Source: JAHCHG01 sp965214585 (GTDB taxonomy: Bacteria > Acidobacteriota > Blastocatellia > Pyrinomonadales > Pyrinomonadaceae). Taken from it: DNA of 64,000 nucleotides. How positions within the stretch are numbered: position 1 is the first letter of the stretch; the number at the start of each line of letters is the position of its first letter. The notes under the pieces are model-generated. The model was not told the DNA's origin. It made no database searches and saw nothing but the letters and a program-made list of their open reading frames with translations. The stretch spans positions 2,480,001 through 2,544,000 of the forward strand of contig OZ243957.1 in assembly GCA_965214585.1 (NCBI GenBank). Reading direction: 5' to 3'. Made by a program: the position numbers and the translations under genes. Of this stretch, positions 1-8,870 are shown one piece after another.

Positions 1-135
1 GATTTCTTCGGGAAGTAAATTGTCAATCGTCGCAAAATGAGTGCTGATTTTTCCGTCTTTCCGAAAATCTTCTCTTATCTTCTCCTCGTCCTTTTCAAGC
101 CGTTCGACGATAATTTTTACAATCTTCTCACGCAT
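1..135 (-). CDS. Partial protein, N-terminal 45 residues only
   Basis: An open frame starts at an ATG whose complement lies at 133-135 and runs off the left edge of the window without a stop, giving 45 residues. The start is rich in Lys, Glu and Arg (MREKIVKIIVERLEKDEEK) and is followed by the stretch THFATIDNLLPEEI. That stretch resembles the opening of 2-oxoglutarate/Fe(II) hydroxylases, which often read H-F-x-I-D-x-L-L-P-E-E. The resemblance is weak and no catalytic residue is visible. It is divergent from the next gene, with about 140 bp between them that could hold both promoters. Confidence 0.5.
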   Translation of the reverse strand, partial: MREKIVKIIVERLEKDEEKIREDFRKDGKISTHFATIDNLLPEEI

Positions 136-277
136 AAATACAACTAGCTCCAAAATGTTATTCGCTCGCGGGCGAATTTCGGATTCAAGAAAATAACCTG
201 ACCAAAAACGCTTTTCGCGCGTCTAATATATTGTTGACGGATTTTTTTTGGAATTTTGTTTTGAGATATTCAAGATT

Positions 278-1537
278 ATGGACAGAAGATATTTTTTAAA
301 ATCGGGCGGAATCACGCTGGCAAGTTTCGGTTTGATGAGCGTCGCGCCGGATTTTTTGCAGCAGTTTGCAAATGCGGCAGCAGTCCGCGACGGTTACAGG
401 CGAAAAAAGATTTTGATAACGATCTTTCAGCGCGGCGCAGTTGACGGTTTGAATATGGTCGTTCCTTTTGGCGAAAGCGATTATTACAAATTGCGCCCGA
501 CAATCGGGATTGCAAAGCCGAATTCAAACGGCGGCGCGGTCAATTTAGACGGTTTTTTCGGGGTTCATCCGGCACTCAAACCGCTTGAAAAATTCTGGCG
601 AAATAAACAGCTTGCCGTCGTTCATTCCGCCGGTTCGCCCGACAATACGCGCTCGCATTTTGACGCGCAGGATTATATGGAATCGGGAACGCCGGGCATA
701 AAATCAACCCGCGACGGCTGGCTCAACCGCGTTTTGCAAACCGAAAACGAAACGGAAGTTTCGCCGTTTCGCGCCGTGGCGATAAATCAGCAGATTCCGC
801 GCTCGCTCGTCGGACGCGCTCCGGCGGTGGCAATGACGAATTTGCAGGATTTCGCCATCAAAGCGGGCGCATATACAAATTCCGTGCAGGGCGGTTTTGA
901 AAATTTGTGGCAAAAAAACGCTAATGATTCTTTAAGCGACACGGGACGCGAAACATTCGAGGCGATGAATTTTCTCAAGCAAGCCGATCCCGCGAAATAT
1001 CGGGCGCAAAACGGCGCACGTTATCCGAATACAAAACTCGGCAACTCGCTTTTGCAAATCGCGCAATTGATAAAAGCCGGAGTCGGTCTGGAAATCGCCT
1101 TCGCCGAATCGGGCGGTTGGGACACGCACTTGAATCAGGGCGGCGCAAACGGGCAGCTTGCCAACAATCTGCGCGATTTCGGCGGTTCGATTGCCGCGCT
1201 CGCTGCGGATTTGGGCAAACAAATGGACGACGTAATAATTTTAACAATGAGCGAATTCGGCAGAACAGCCCGCGAAAACGGCACGCGCGGCACGGATCAC
1301 GGACACGGCAACGCGATGTTGATCTTGGGAAATTCGGTCAAAGGCGGAAAAGTTTACGCCGATTGGAAAGGCTTAAATTCCGGCGGACTTTACGAAGGAC
1401 GCGATTTAGCCGTAACGACGGATTTCCGCGACATTTTCGGCGAAATCGCCTTTAAGCACTTAAATAACAAAAACTTAAAGTCAATTTTCCCCGGCTACGA
1501 AGCGAGCGCGAAAAATTTCAGAAATTTTATAGGTTAA
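278..1537 (+). CDS. DUF1501 family secreted protein
   Basis: I choose the ATG at 278 rather than the TTG at 248, because it places the twin-arginine-like signal MDRRYFLKSGG at the very N-terminus, as is usual in this family. About 419 residues, the normal length. The RR signal followed by a hydrophobic stretch suggests Tat export. DUF1501 proteins have an alkaline-phosphatase/sulfatase-like fold. The C-terminal part shows the family motif MSEFGRTARENGTRGTDHGHGN, rich in possible metal ligands. DUF1501 genes often pair with a DUF1800 gene, but none is adjacent here. Substrate unknown. The gene ends just before a perfect palindromic element (1541-1652). Confidence 0.85.
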   Translation: MDRRYFLKSGGITLASFGLMSVAPDFLQQFANAAAVRDGYRRKKILITIFQRGAVDGLNMVVPFGESDYYKLRPTIGIAKPNSNGGAVNLDGFFGVHPALKPLEKFWRNKQLAVVHSAGSPDNTRSHFDAQDYMESGTPGIKSTRDGWLNRVLQTENETEVSPFRAVAINQQIPRSLVGRAPAVAMTNLQDFAIKAGAYTNSVQGGFENLWQKNANDSLSDTGRETFEAMNFLKQADPAKYRAQNGARYPNTKLGNSLLQIAQLIKAGVGLEIAFAESGGWDTHLNQGGANGQLANNLRDFGGSIAALAADLGKQMDDVIILTMSEFGRTARENGTRGTDHGHGNAMLILGNSVKGGKVYADWKGLNSGGLYEGRDLAVTTDFRDIFGEIAFKHLNNKNLKSIFPGYEASAKNFRNFIG

Positions 1538-1540
1538 TTC

Positions 1541-1652
1541 AACAGGCAGAAACCCGACAGTTATGGAGGGTGCTGTTTATAAACTATTTTTAACCAATAA
1601 CTTGATCGGTTTGCTGTCAGCACCCTCCATAACTGTCGGGTTTCTGCCTGTT
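1541..1652. repeat. Palindromic element, family A copy 1
   Basis: Two perfect 35-bp inverted arms (1541-1575 and 1618-1652) surround a 42-bp AT-rich centre. Each arm holds a 27-bp unit that starts GCAGAAACCCG and ends AGGGTG. Within one arm the ACCC near the start can pair with the GGGT at the end, so each arm can itself fold. Related copies lie at 4352-4419 and 22668-22809. It separates the convergent DUF1501 and phosphoesterase genes and touches the stop codon of the latter, so it may also terminate transcription from both sides. Confidence 0.9.
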
Positions 1653-2941
1653 TATAATAAAATCGTTCTTTCGGAAATAAATTTCCCGTCTTCCGGCTTT
1701 CTGCCCAAAATCAGAAACTTTTGCAGTAAGGTTAGTTTTTCCTTCGGCTCTTTCGGAATTTCCACATAATCAATGACAACTTTTTCGTCTTCCGAGAAAA
1801 TCTTAAAATAATTCAAACGAAATGTCGGATAATAAATTCCCGGCAATAATCCGAATCTGACCGAAACTCTTTTTAGGATTTTCAGCCAAGTTCCCGTATT
1901 TATTATCGCCCGCCCGTTTTCTTCGATCAAAAAAGCGTCGTGCGTGTGTCCGAAAATGAAGATGTGAACGTCCGGGTTTTCCGTAAAAACATTTCTCGCT
2001 CTGCTTAAATAAATCGCGTTTGCTTCATCGGTCGGCGCAGATTTAAATTGCGGAAAAACCTGCATCCGGCGAAGCGTGGCGCGAATGTCGCGGTAAACGA
2101 AATAAAGCGGAACGGCGACGACGAAAATGAAAAACCAAACCGCCATACTGATCGTGATGATCCAGCTTAAAACGTCGCCAACTAAGCCGAGAGCGAAAAT
2201 CAGGCGGTTTTCGAGCAGAATATTAAAATCGAAAATTCCGACGTATTCTAAAAACTGCGCGGCAAGCGCGATCACGGTAATCGTTAAAAGCAGCAAAAAA
2301 GGCACGATCAGCCAGCGCAGAACGATGTTCATTTCGTTGTAAAAATAATTTGAAACGAGCCAGTCGGGAATGCTTCTCACGTCAACCGAGCGAATGTCTT
2401 TGAGCCAATCGCTGCGCCCGAAAACAGAATATTTACTCGCGCCGCTGACCAGAGATTCCGTGATAAAATAGCCGACGGGCAGCGAGTGTATGTTGCCGTA
2501 ATCGGTGGCGGAATTATACGGATCAATTTGCTGTCCGTGTTCGATCCAAATTTTTTTGCCCGCGATCTCGCGCGTGAAATGAAGCGCGGTGTCGAGTTTG
2601 ATGTTGTATTGGGCGAGTTTGTTTATGTAAGCGATGTCGCAGGCAAGGTCGTAATCGTGATTGCCGACCATCATCGTTATCTGAATTTTCGCGCCCGTTT
2701 CGCGTAACTGCTCGAAAATTTCCGTGTGATATTTGACGATCTCATCAAACTGCTTTGTGCCGCGGGCGGTTGTCAGTTCCCAAAAACCGAACGTATCGCC
2801 CGCGATAATCAACTCGGTTTCTTTATCTTTTTCCGCCAATTCGCGCAAAAACGCAGCAAATTCGTCAGTAAAATCGCAAACCATCAACTGACCGTCGCCG
2901 CCAAAATGCAGATCGCTGACAAAATAAAATTCCTTGGGCAT
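1652..2941 (-). CDS. Metallophosphoesterase with central membrane segments
   Basis: The open frame extends upstream to 3010, but those 23 codons read through a repeat array. The ATG at 2941 (MPKEFYFVSDLHFGG) puts the first metal motif D-L-H at residue 9, as expected. Later calcineurin-like motifs are GDTFGFWE, GNHDYD and, near residue 340, GHTHDAF followed by NTGTW. Between the two halves of the phosphatase domain lie two hydrophobic spans (around residues 200-290, e.g. LIVPFLLLLTITVIALAA). This suggests a membrane-anchored phosphoesterase with the catalytic domain in the cytoplasm. Substrate unknown; UDP-diacylglucosamine hydrolases and membrane-bound phosphodiesterases share these motifs. 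It follows the CBS gene in the same direction. Confidence 0.85.
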   Translation of the reverse strand: MPKEFYFVSDLHFGGDGQLMVCDFTDEFAAFLRELAEKDKETELIIAGDTFGFWELTTARGTKQFDEIVKYHTEIFEQLRETGAKIQITMMVGNHDYDLACDIAYINKLAQYNIKLDTALHFTREIAGKKIWIEHGQQIDPYNSATDYGNIHSLPVGYFITESLVSGASKYSVFGRSDWLKDIRSVDVRSIPDWLVSNYFYNEMNIVLRWLIVPFLLLLTITVIALAAQFLEYVGIFDFNILLENRLIFALGLVGDVLSWIITISMAVWFFIFVVAVPLYFVYRDIRATLRRMQVFPQFKSAPTDEANAIYLSRARNVFTENPDVHIFIFGHTHDAFLIEENGRAIINTGTWLKILKRVSVRFGLLPGIYYPTFRLNYFKIFSEDEKVVIDYVEIPKEPKEKLTLLQKFLILGRKPEDGKFISERTILL

Positions 2942-2955
2942 AACAGAGGGGATAA

Positions 2956-3031
2956 GTGAGAAGTGAGAAGTGAGAAATGAGAATTTCAGAAAGACAAAAT
3001 TAATTCTCACCTCTCACTTCTCACTTCTCAC
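2956..3031. repeat. Heptamer-repeat hairpin (GTGAGAA type)
   Basis: Left arm: four tandem 7-bp units close to GTGAGAA. Right arm: the complementary units (TTCTCAC). The roughly 20-bp spacer between them is AT-rich. The whole forms an imperfect hairpin between the CBS gene and the phosphoesterase gene. Similar heptamer arrays occur at 5813-5918 and 55975-56070. Confidence 0.85.
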
Positions 3032-3460
3032 CTAACCTGCGATATAGCTTTCAAGCTGCTCGATTTTATACTGCTGTTCGGCGATTATTGCCTTGACCAG
3101 ATCGCCGATTGAAAGAACTCCGACGACTTTTTCTTCTTCGAGAACGGGCAGATGGCGAACTCTCTTTTCCGTCATCGTCTGCATACAATCTTCAACTGTG
3201 TGTTCCGGTTTTACTTTGAAAACCTCCGCCGACATAATATCTCTGACCGGCGTTTTGCTCGAAGATTTACCTTGCAAAATTACTTTTCTGGCGTAATCTC
3301 TTTCGGAAACTATTCCGATAAGTTGCTCGCCGTCAATAACTAACAGCGCACCGATCTTTTTTTCAGCCATTAATTTAATCGCGTCCAAAACAGAATCTTC
3401 CGATGTAATATGCCAGATTTCTCTGCCTTTTAAATCCAAAATATGTTTAACTAATTTCAT
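3032..3460 (-). CDS. CBS-pair domain protein
   Basis: 142 residues made almost entirely of two CBS motifs (residues about 10-65 and 75-130), with the typical endings GIVSERDYARKV and GVLSIGDLVKAII. Stand-alone CBS pairs bind adenosine nucleotides and act as energy or redox sensors. The partner cannot be told from sequence. A good ribosome binding site (GGAG, 7 nt before the ATG) supports the start. It lies upstream of the phosphoesterase in the same direction, separated by the heptamer hairpin, so co-transcription is possible but interrupted by that structure. Confidence 0.9.
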   Translation of the reverse strand: MKLVKHILDLKGREIWHITSEDSVLDAIKLMAEKKIGALLVIDGEQLIGIVSERDYARKVILQGKSSSKTPVRDIMSAEVFKVKPEHTVEDCMQTMTEKRVRHLPVLEEEKVVGVLSIGDLVKAIIAEQQYKIEQLESYIAG

Positions 3461-3612
3461 TTTGTTCTCCTCGATCCAGATAGAATTTTTACAAACCGAT
3501 AAAATCCCGGTTTCAATTTCAGCTTAAACTTCCGTTCGCTCTATAATGATGTGATGATATTTTATCTGACGCTTAATATCAAACTTTTTTGCAGTTTGCT
3601 ATTCTCTAATCA

Positions 3613-4320
3613 ATGCTCAAAAAGCGCAGCGAAAAACTCGAAAGAATAGACACGGGCGATTATACGGCGGAAGAATACGAGCGTTTTCTGCGCGAAATAA
3701 GTTTTATAAACAAATATCTGGGCGACGTTCGGGCATTAAAAAAAACTCTTCTGCAAGATATTGAAAAAGAAAATCCGGGAAAGTTTTCCGTTTTGGACAT
3801 CGGCGCGGGTTCGGGCGAATTTCTTCGCGTTATCGCCCGATTTGCCCGCAAACAAAAACGCAAAGCAAATCTCGTCGGCTTGGAACTAAACGCCCGTTCC
3901 GCCGATTCGATTTTAGAAAAATCAAAAAATTTTGCAGAAATAAACTCAGTTCGCGGCGACGCGCTCAGATTGCCTTTTGCCGATAAATCTTTTGATTACG
4001 CCGTTTGCTCGCTTTTTACGCATCACTTTTCAGACGAGAAAATAATCGAAATTTTCTCGGAGATGAAACGCGTTTCGCGCCGCAAAATTTTCGTCATTGA
4101 TCTGCACCGCCATCGTTTCGCTTACGTTTCATACAAAATTTTCTGCACGGTTTTTCGCATCAGTCCGCTTGTCCGGCAGGACGGTGCGCTTTCGATTTTG
4201 CGAAGTTTTACGCCGAAAGACTTGGAAAAATTAGCGCAGAAAGCAGAATTTGAAAATTTTTCGGTCAAAAGATACTTTCCGTTTCGGCTTGTTTTACAAA
4301 ACAGCCAAAAAAGCAAATAA
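3613..4320 (+). CDS. Class I SAM-dependent methyltransferase
   Basis: 235 residues. Motif I is VLDIGAGSGEF (around residue 58), with an acidic residue ending strand 2 (GLELN) and GDALRLPF as motif II. HHF and the following hydrophobic strand (IFVIDLHRHR) fit the UbiE/COQ5-like subgroup. The C-terminal half (FRISPLVRQDGALSILRSFTPKDLEKLA) is seen in small-molecule methyltransferases linked to polyketide or lipid pathways. Nothing nearby fixes the substrate. It is an isolated gene, divergent from the CBS gene, with a palindromic element just downstream. Confidence 0.8.
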   Translation: MLKKRSEKLERIDTGDYTAEEYERFLREISFINKYLGDVRALKKTLLQDIEKENPGKFSVLDIGAGSGEFLRVIARFARKQKRKANLVGLELNARSADSILEKSKNFAEINSVRGDALRLPFADKSFDYAVCSLFTHHFSDEKIIEIFSEMKRVSRRKIFVIDLHRHRFAYVSYKIFCTVFRISPLVRQDGALSILRSFTPKDLEKLAQKAEFENFSVKRYFPFRLVLQNSQKSK

Positions 4321-4351
4321 TACGGCTTACCAGTAAATAGGTTCGATATAA

Positions 4352-4419
4352 TGCAGAAACACGCACGCGCGTAAGTGTGCAAAAGTTCTGACACACTTAC
4401 GCGCGTGCGTGTTTCTGCA
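4352..4419. repeat. Palindromic element, family A copy 2
   Basis: Perfect 28-bp arms (4352-4379 and 4392-4419) with a 12-bp centre. The 27-bp unit starts GCAGAAACACG and ends AGTGTG, matching family A in both ends and total length, with a different middle. Inside each arm ACAC can pair with GTGT, where copy 1 has ACCC with GGGT: a compensatory base change. Confidence 0.85.
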
Positions 4420-4511
4420 AAATCAACTTATCATACCTACCAAATGATTCTCGATATTACATCAAAAATTTAATTGACTTATTCGCATTTTATCAAGAAA
4501 ATCAAATTATT

Positions 4512-4946
4512 ATGAATATATCAAAAATTAAACTTACCGTTTTTTCGTTGTTAATTCTGTTCGTCTGTTCAAGTGCGGCTTTTTCTCAATCGCAGCTTGA
4601 CTTAAATGTAGAGGCTTGCGACAAGTATAAAAAAGCCGATGCCGAGTTGAACAAAACTTATCGGCAGATTTTGACCGAATACAAGGACGACAAATTATTT
4701 CTGCAAAAATTGAAATCGGCACAAAATGCGTGGATAAAATTTCGGGACGCATCGCTTGAAGCCAGATTTCCTCTCAAGCCGAATGAAAATGCCAACCAAA
4801 AATTCGGCAGCGTTTATCCGATGTGCAGGTGTTTCGTGCTGACGGAAATTACGGAAAAACGGACTGAGGAATTAAAACTATGGACTGAAGGCATCGAAGA
4901 AGGCGATGTTTGCACGGGAAGTGTTAAAATAAAAGAAAATGACTGA
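4512..4946 (+). CDS. Secreted DUF1311 / LprI-like protein
   Basis: 144 residues with a clear signal peptide (hydrophobic residues about 7-24, cleavage near AFSQ). The mature part has the DUF1311 pattern: ACDKYKKADAELNKTYRQI, then LKSAQNAWIKFRDA, then Cys pairs (MCRC, and DVC near the end). LprI of Mycobacterium inhibits lysozyme; for most DUF1311 members the role is unknown. Periplasmic location is expected from the signal peptide. It lies 18 bp upstream of the cupin gene in the same direction. Confidence 0.8.
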   Translation: MNISKIKLTVFSLLILFVCSSAAFSQSQLDLNVEACDKYKKADAELNKTYRQILTEYKDDKLFLQKLKSAQNAWIKFRDASLEARFPLKPNENANQKFGSVYPMCRCFVLTEITEKRTEELKLWTEGIEEGDVCTGSVKIKEND

Positions 4947-4964
4947 TTTGTAATAAAGTGAGTA

Positions 4965-5327
4965 ATGAAAAAAGTAAATTTAGCCGAAAAATTAGCATTA
5001 ATAAATGAACATTGGCGACCGAAAGTTGTCGGCGAACTCAACGGACAGGAAGTAAAGGTCGTTAAATTTCAAGGCGAATTTCCGTGGCATCAACACGAAG
5101 CGGAAGACGAGATGTTTATGGCTTTGAAGGGGAGATTTCGGCTGGAATTTCGTGATAAAACGGTTGAATTAAACGAAGGCGAATTTATTGTTGTGCCGCA
5201 CGGCGTTGAGCATCGTCCGGTTGCTGACGAGGAAGTAGAAGTTTTATTATTTGAGCCTGCCAACTTGAAAAATACGGGAAATATCGAGGACGAAAAATTT
5301 ACCGCACCGATTGGTGAAAAAGTATAA
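4965..5327 (+). CDS. Small cupin-domain protein
   Basis: 120 residues forming one cupin barrel. Motif 1 is WHQHEAEDEMFMALKGRF (His, His, Glu as metal ligands) and motif 2 is FIVVPHGVEHRPVADEE (His). Such short cupins bind a metal ion and act as small oxygenases, isomerases or sensors; substrate unknown. The gene overlaps the longest reading of the following sufU frame but ends before the likely sufU start. Confidence 0.85.
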   Translation: MKKVNLAEKLALINEHWRPKVVGELNGQEVKVVKFQGEFPWHQHEAEDEMFMALKGRFRLEFRDKTVELNEGEFIVVPHGVEHRPVADEEVEVLLFEPANLKNTGNIEDEKFTAPIGEKV

Positions 5328-5361
5328 AAGAAATTGCAAATTGCAAATCGAAAATAAAAAT

Positions 5362-5811
5362 ATGTCAGAATTAAGCGATTTATATCAAGAAGTTATTTTA
5401 GACCACAACAAGAACCCGCGAAATTTCCGCGAGTTGGAAACGGCGACGAATACGGCGAACGGCAATAATCCGTTGTGCGGCGACGCGCTTAGGGTTTATG
5501 TTGAAATGGAAGGCGACAAGGTAAAAGATATCGCATTTAAAGGTTCGGGTTGCGCGATTTCCAAAGCGTCGGCGAGTATGATGACGCAGGTGGTCAAGGG
5601 AAAATCGAAGGCAGACGCGGAAGTTTTATTCAACGAGTTTCACAAAATGGTGACGGGCGAACTCGACATTGAAACTGATGAAAATAATCTGGGAAAACTC
5701 AAAATTTTTGCCGGAGTTTTAGAATTTCCCGCCCGCGTCAAATGCGCGTCGCTTAGTTGGCACACGCTTCACGCCGCCATTTCGGGCGAAGAAGAAGTTT
5801 CGACGGAATAG
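5362..5811 (+). CDS. sufU: SufU-type iron-sulfur cluster scaffold / sulfur acceptor
   Basis: The ATG at 5362 (MSELSDLYQEVILDH) matches the start of SufU proteins; the GTG at 5311 would add 17 residues that overlap the cupin gene. 149 residues. The three zinc/sulfur-binding cysteines are present in NPLCGD, GSGCAISKAS and ARVKCASLSW, and the Asp of CGD is kept. SufU accepts sulfur from SufS in the SUF pathway. The other suf genes are not in this window. No strong ribosome binding site is visible ahead of the start; the leader has two copies of TTGCAAAT. Confidence 0.9.
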   Translation: MSELSDLYQEVILDHNKNPRNFRELETATNTANGNNPLCGDALRVYVEMEGDKVKDIAFKGSGCAISKASASMMTQVVKGKSKADAEVLFNEFHKMVTGELDIETDENNLGKLKIFAGVLEFPARVKCASLSWHTLHAAISGEEEVSTE

Positions 5812-5812
5812 C

Positions 5813-5918
5813 GGAAAGGTGAAAGGTGAAAGGTAAAAGGATAAAGGTGAAAGGGTAAAAGGTAAAAGCAGAGATTTAATTCATACCTTTTACCTTTCAC
5901 CTTTACCCTTTACCCTTT
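5813..5918. repeat. Heptamer-repeat hairpin (AGGTGAA type)
   Basis: Left part: tandem units close to AGGTGAA / AGGTAAA. Right part: the complementary units (TTTACCT, TTTCACC). An AT-rich spacer joins them. It lies between the convergent sufU and mscS genes and may serve as a two-way terminator. Confidence 0.85.
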
Positions 5919-6917
5919 TTACGCTTCTTCAACATTTTCGACCTTGAGTTTGCCGTCATACATTGTGATAACTCTCTGCGGAAACGGGATTTCGATTCCG
6001 GCGGCATCGAGAGCTTTTTTCACGCCTGAAATCACGCGGTCAGTAGTTTTGCGGACGCTCGACTGAACCGGATCAGACCAGTAAAGCAGGCGCATATTAA
6101 CCGATGAATCGGCGAGTTCGTAAGCGTCAACATCGGGCGCGGGATCGTCTAAAACGCCTTCCGTATTTTTCAAAACGTGAAGCATAACGCGTCTGGCTTT
6201 TTCCAGATCATCGTCGTAACCGATGCCGACCACGATTTTTGTGCGGCGCGAAGCAAACGCCGTGCGGACGAGAACCGCGTCCATATAAAGATCGTTGTTC
6301 GGAATCACGACGCGCTCGCCGTCGTAGGTTTTTATTTTCGTCGCGCGGACGTTGATTTCCTCGACAGTTCCTTCAAAATCGTTGATTTTTATCTGGTCGC
6401 CGAGATGAAACGGGCGATACAAAAGTATCAAAAATCCGGCGAAAAGATTTTGCAAAACGTCCTTGAATGCAAAGCCGAGCGCAACCGAACCGATTCCCAA
6501 ACCCGCGAACAGATCGCCGGGCGAAACGCCGGGAAATATAACAACGATGGCGACGAACAAGCCGAAAATGACGACGAGAAAATAACCGATTCGCGCTAAA
6601 AGCGAACCGAGCATCGAATCGAAATGCGCCTTTGCGCTTGCCGCCATAATAACTCGGCGGGCGACGGAAGCAATGCCGAGAAAAATCAGAAAAACAACGA
6701 TTCCAACGGCGATTATCGGCAGTTGGGCGAAAAATCCGTTGACCATTTCGACAATCGTATTTGTCGCATTTTGGCTGGCTGATAAAACCTTTTCGCTGGC
6801 TTTCGCGTTTTGATTAGAGTTTTCGGCTAACTGTCCAGCGGTCTGAAAAAAAAGTATTTGAAGCAAAATAATTTCCTCTGAAAATGAATTTGATAAATAA
6901 AACAAGCAGTATAACAC
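5919..6917 (-). CDS. MscS-family mechanosensitive ion channel
   Basis: 332 residues. A polar N-terminal stretch, then three hydrophobic helices (around residues 70-180), the last being the pore-lining helix (GLGIGSVALGFAFKDVLQNLFAG). Next comes the MscS beta domain (RPFHLGDQIKINDFEGTVEEINVRATKI) and a C-terminal alpha/beta domain. Such channels release solutes on osmotic downshock. A DUF1622 gene lies just upstream in the same direction (47 bp apart), so the two are probably one membrane operon. Confidence 0.9.
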   Translation of the reverse strand: MLYCLFYLSNSFSEEIILLQILFFQTAGQLAENSNQNAKASEKVLSASQNATNTIVEMVNGFFAQLPIIAVGIVVFLIFLGIASVARRVIMAASAKAHFDSMLGSLLARIGYFLVVIFGLFVAIVVIFPGVSPGDLFAGLGIGSVALGFAFKDVLQNLFAGFLILLYRPFHLGDQIKINDFEGTVEEINVRATKIKTYDGERVVIPNNDLYMDAVLVRTAFASRRTKIVVGIGYDDDLEKARRVMLHVLKNTEGVLDDPAPDVDAYELADSSVNMRLLYWSDPVQSSVRKTTDRVISGVKKALDAAGIEIPFPQRVITMYDGKLKVENVEEA

Positions 6918-6963
6918 AAAAAATTGTGAAATTTTAAGACGGTTTTTCTAAAAATAAAGATGC

Positions 6964-7410
6964 TTAATTATTATCGGTATCCATTCTTTTTTCGTGTTGG
7001 GTAATTTCTCTTTCCTGCTCCATTTCGCGCGACAGAAAGTAGTTCAGAGCCGTGCGGATAACGGCGATTGCGCCGAGTTTTCCGATCTGATCCCAACTCG
7101 GCGCGATTGCCGTCGAAAGAATGTCCGCGCCAAGTTGAAATTCCAGAGCGAGCGCGAGATAACGCGCCAAAAGCAGACGGGTTTGCGTGTAGCCTTCGTT
7201 TTTCTTTGAAGTTAAAACGCGGAAAAATTCGTAAAGCGCGAGAAATACGCCGATGGTGATTATGATAGCTCCGGTCAGTTCGATAAATAATTTAAGCCAC
7301 GAAACGAGATTGACAATCGTCGGCTCAACGGCGGTTTGACCGGGCGCACTAATCAAACCGTGTGCGCTTTCCTGAAAAAATATAAATGCCGTGAAAATTA
7401 TATCGCTCAT
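6964..7410 (-). CDS. DUF1622 membrane protein
   Basis: 148 residues with two or three membrane segments (e.g. LFIELTGAIIITIGVFLALYEF) and the DUF1622 pattern RLLLARYLALALEFQLGADIL...W...GKLGAIAVIRTALNYFLSREM. Function of the family is unknown. It is first in a likely two-gene operon with mscS. Confidence 0.85.
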   Translation of the reverse strand: MSDIIFTAFIFFQESAHGLISAPGQTAVEPTIVNLVSWLKLFIELTGAIIITIGVFLALYEFFRVLTSKKNEGYTQTRLLLARYLALALEFQLGADILSTAIAPSWDQIGKLGAIAVIRTALNYFLSREMEQEREITQHEKRMDTDNN

Positions 7411-7476
7411 CGTTTAGGAAACCTTCTTTAAATGAGATATATTTTTAAACTTAAATCGCTCAAATAGCAAACTAAA

Positions 7477-8589
7477 ATGCAGATAAAACAAATCGAACTG
7501 ATCGAAATAAATTTGCCTCTCGTCCATTTTTTTGAAACGAGTTTCGGCAGAACTTACGAACGCCGCATTATTTTGACGCGTGTTGAAGACGGCGACGGAA
7601 ATGAAGGATGGGGCGAATGCACGGCGGGCGAAACGCCTTCGTATTCGGAAGAATGGACGGATTCCTGTTGGCAGGTTTCAGAGAAAATTCTCGCGCCGAT
7701 GATTTTGGAAAAAGAAATCGAAACGGCTGGCGAAGTTTGGCAAGTAATGGAAAAAGTTCGCGGCAACCGGATGGCGAAAGCGGCGATTGAAACGGCGATT
7801 TGGGATTTGGAAGCGAAGAAATTAAACGTGCCGCTGTGGAAACATCTCGGCGGCGTAAACCGGGAAATTAATTGCGGCGTTTCAATCGGGATTCAAGATT
7901 CGGTTGAGCAGCTTCTGGAAAAAATCCAAACCGAACTGGATGCGGGTTATCAGCGTATCAAAATAAAAATCGCGCCCGGATGGGATTACGAAATTATCAA
8001 AAAAGTGCGCGAAACTTTCGGCGATATTCCGCTGATGGGCGATGCAAACTCTGCTTACACTTTGGGCGATATTGAAAAATTGAAAAGTTTCGACGAATTT
8101 GATTTGTTGATGCTCGAACAGCCGCTTTCAAACGAAGACATCATTGACCACGCGAAACTGCAAAGGGAAATGAAAACGCCGATTTGTCTTGACGAACCGA
8201 TAAAATCGCCCGCCGACGCGCGAAAGGCGTTTGAAATGAAATCGGGAAAAATCATCAACTTAAAAAACGGACGAGTCGGCGGACATTTACAGTCAAAAGA
8301 AATCGAGCAAATCTGCCGCGAAAATAAAATTCCCGTTTGGTGCGGCGGAATGCTGGAATCGGGAATCGGCAGAGCGCACAACATCGCAATTTCCACGCTC
8401 GCCGGTTATACGATGCCCGGCGACGTTTCCGCGAGCAAGAGATATTGGCACGAAGATATTATCGAACCGGAAGTAGAAATCACGAAAATCGGAACAATCA
8501 TCGCGCCGGAAAAAGCGGGCATTGGATTTAAGATCAAAAGAAATCGAATCGAAAATCTCACCGTCAGAAAATTGAAATTAGAAAATTAA
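7477..8589 (+). CDS. menC: o-Succinylbenzoate synthase / N-acylamino acid racemase (enolase superfamily)
   Basis: 370 residues. Enolase superfamily layout: N-terminal capping domain, then a TIM barrel. Catalytic KxK is seen in QRIKIKIAPGWD. Metal ligands follow as D in MGDANSAY, E in LLMLEQPL and D in CLDEP, and the second catalytic Lys is in IINLKNGRVGG. This is the OSBS/NSAR subgroup (MenC type 2), which makes o-succinylbenzoate for menaquinone or racemises N-acyl amino acids; the two activities cannot be separated by sequence alone. No other men genes are adjacent. A palindromic element follows. Confidence 0.88.
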   Translation: MQIKQIELIEINLPLVHFFETSFGRTYERRIILTRVEDGDGNEGWGECTAGETPSYSEEWTDSCWQVSEKILAPMILEKEIETAGEVWQVMEKVRGNRMAKAAIETAIWDLEAKKLNVPLWKHLGGVNREINCGVSIGIQDSVEQLLEKIQTELDAGYQRIKIKIAPGWDYEIIKKVRETFGDIPLMGDANSAYTLGDIEKLKSFDEFDLLMLEQPLSNEDIIDHAKLQREMKTPICLDEPIKSPADARKAFEMKSGKIINLKNGRVGGHLQSKEIEQICRENKIPVWCGGMLESGIGRAHNIAISTLAGYTMPGDVSASKRYWHEDIIEPEVEITKIGTIIAPEKAGIGFKIKRNRIENLTVRKLKLEN

Positions 8590-8602
8590 AAGGGCGGCAA
8601 AC

Positions 8603-8750
8603 GGAACGCCGTCCATCTTGGCGGCAATGAGCGTCGCTGGCGGGCGCGAAAAAATGTCAGGTAACTTTTAAAGTTCATTTTAATCTTCAAAGTTGCTGAA
8701 CATTTTTAGATTGCTCGCGCAACCAAAGCCGCCAAGATGGACGGCGTTCC
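8603..8750. repeat. Palindromic element, family B copy 1
   Basis: Ends read GGAACGCCGTCCATCTTGGC and its complement. Inside each end is a short hairpin (GCCGTCCATCTTGGCGGC). Total 148 bp with an AT-rich centre. Related copies are at 14712-14850, 17247-17384, 42239-42371 and 61610-61742. The remaining ~120 bp before the next gene holds no visible gene. Confidence 0.85.
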
Positions 8751-8870
8751 ATTGCCGACACATTTTTTGATATAATTTTTACGAACGTAATTTATATGAC
8801 AAACGGTTGAACAAGACCGTTTTATGATTACGTTTGAATATAAAATTACGAATAAGGGGAAAAGAATAAA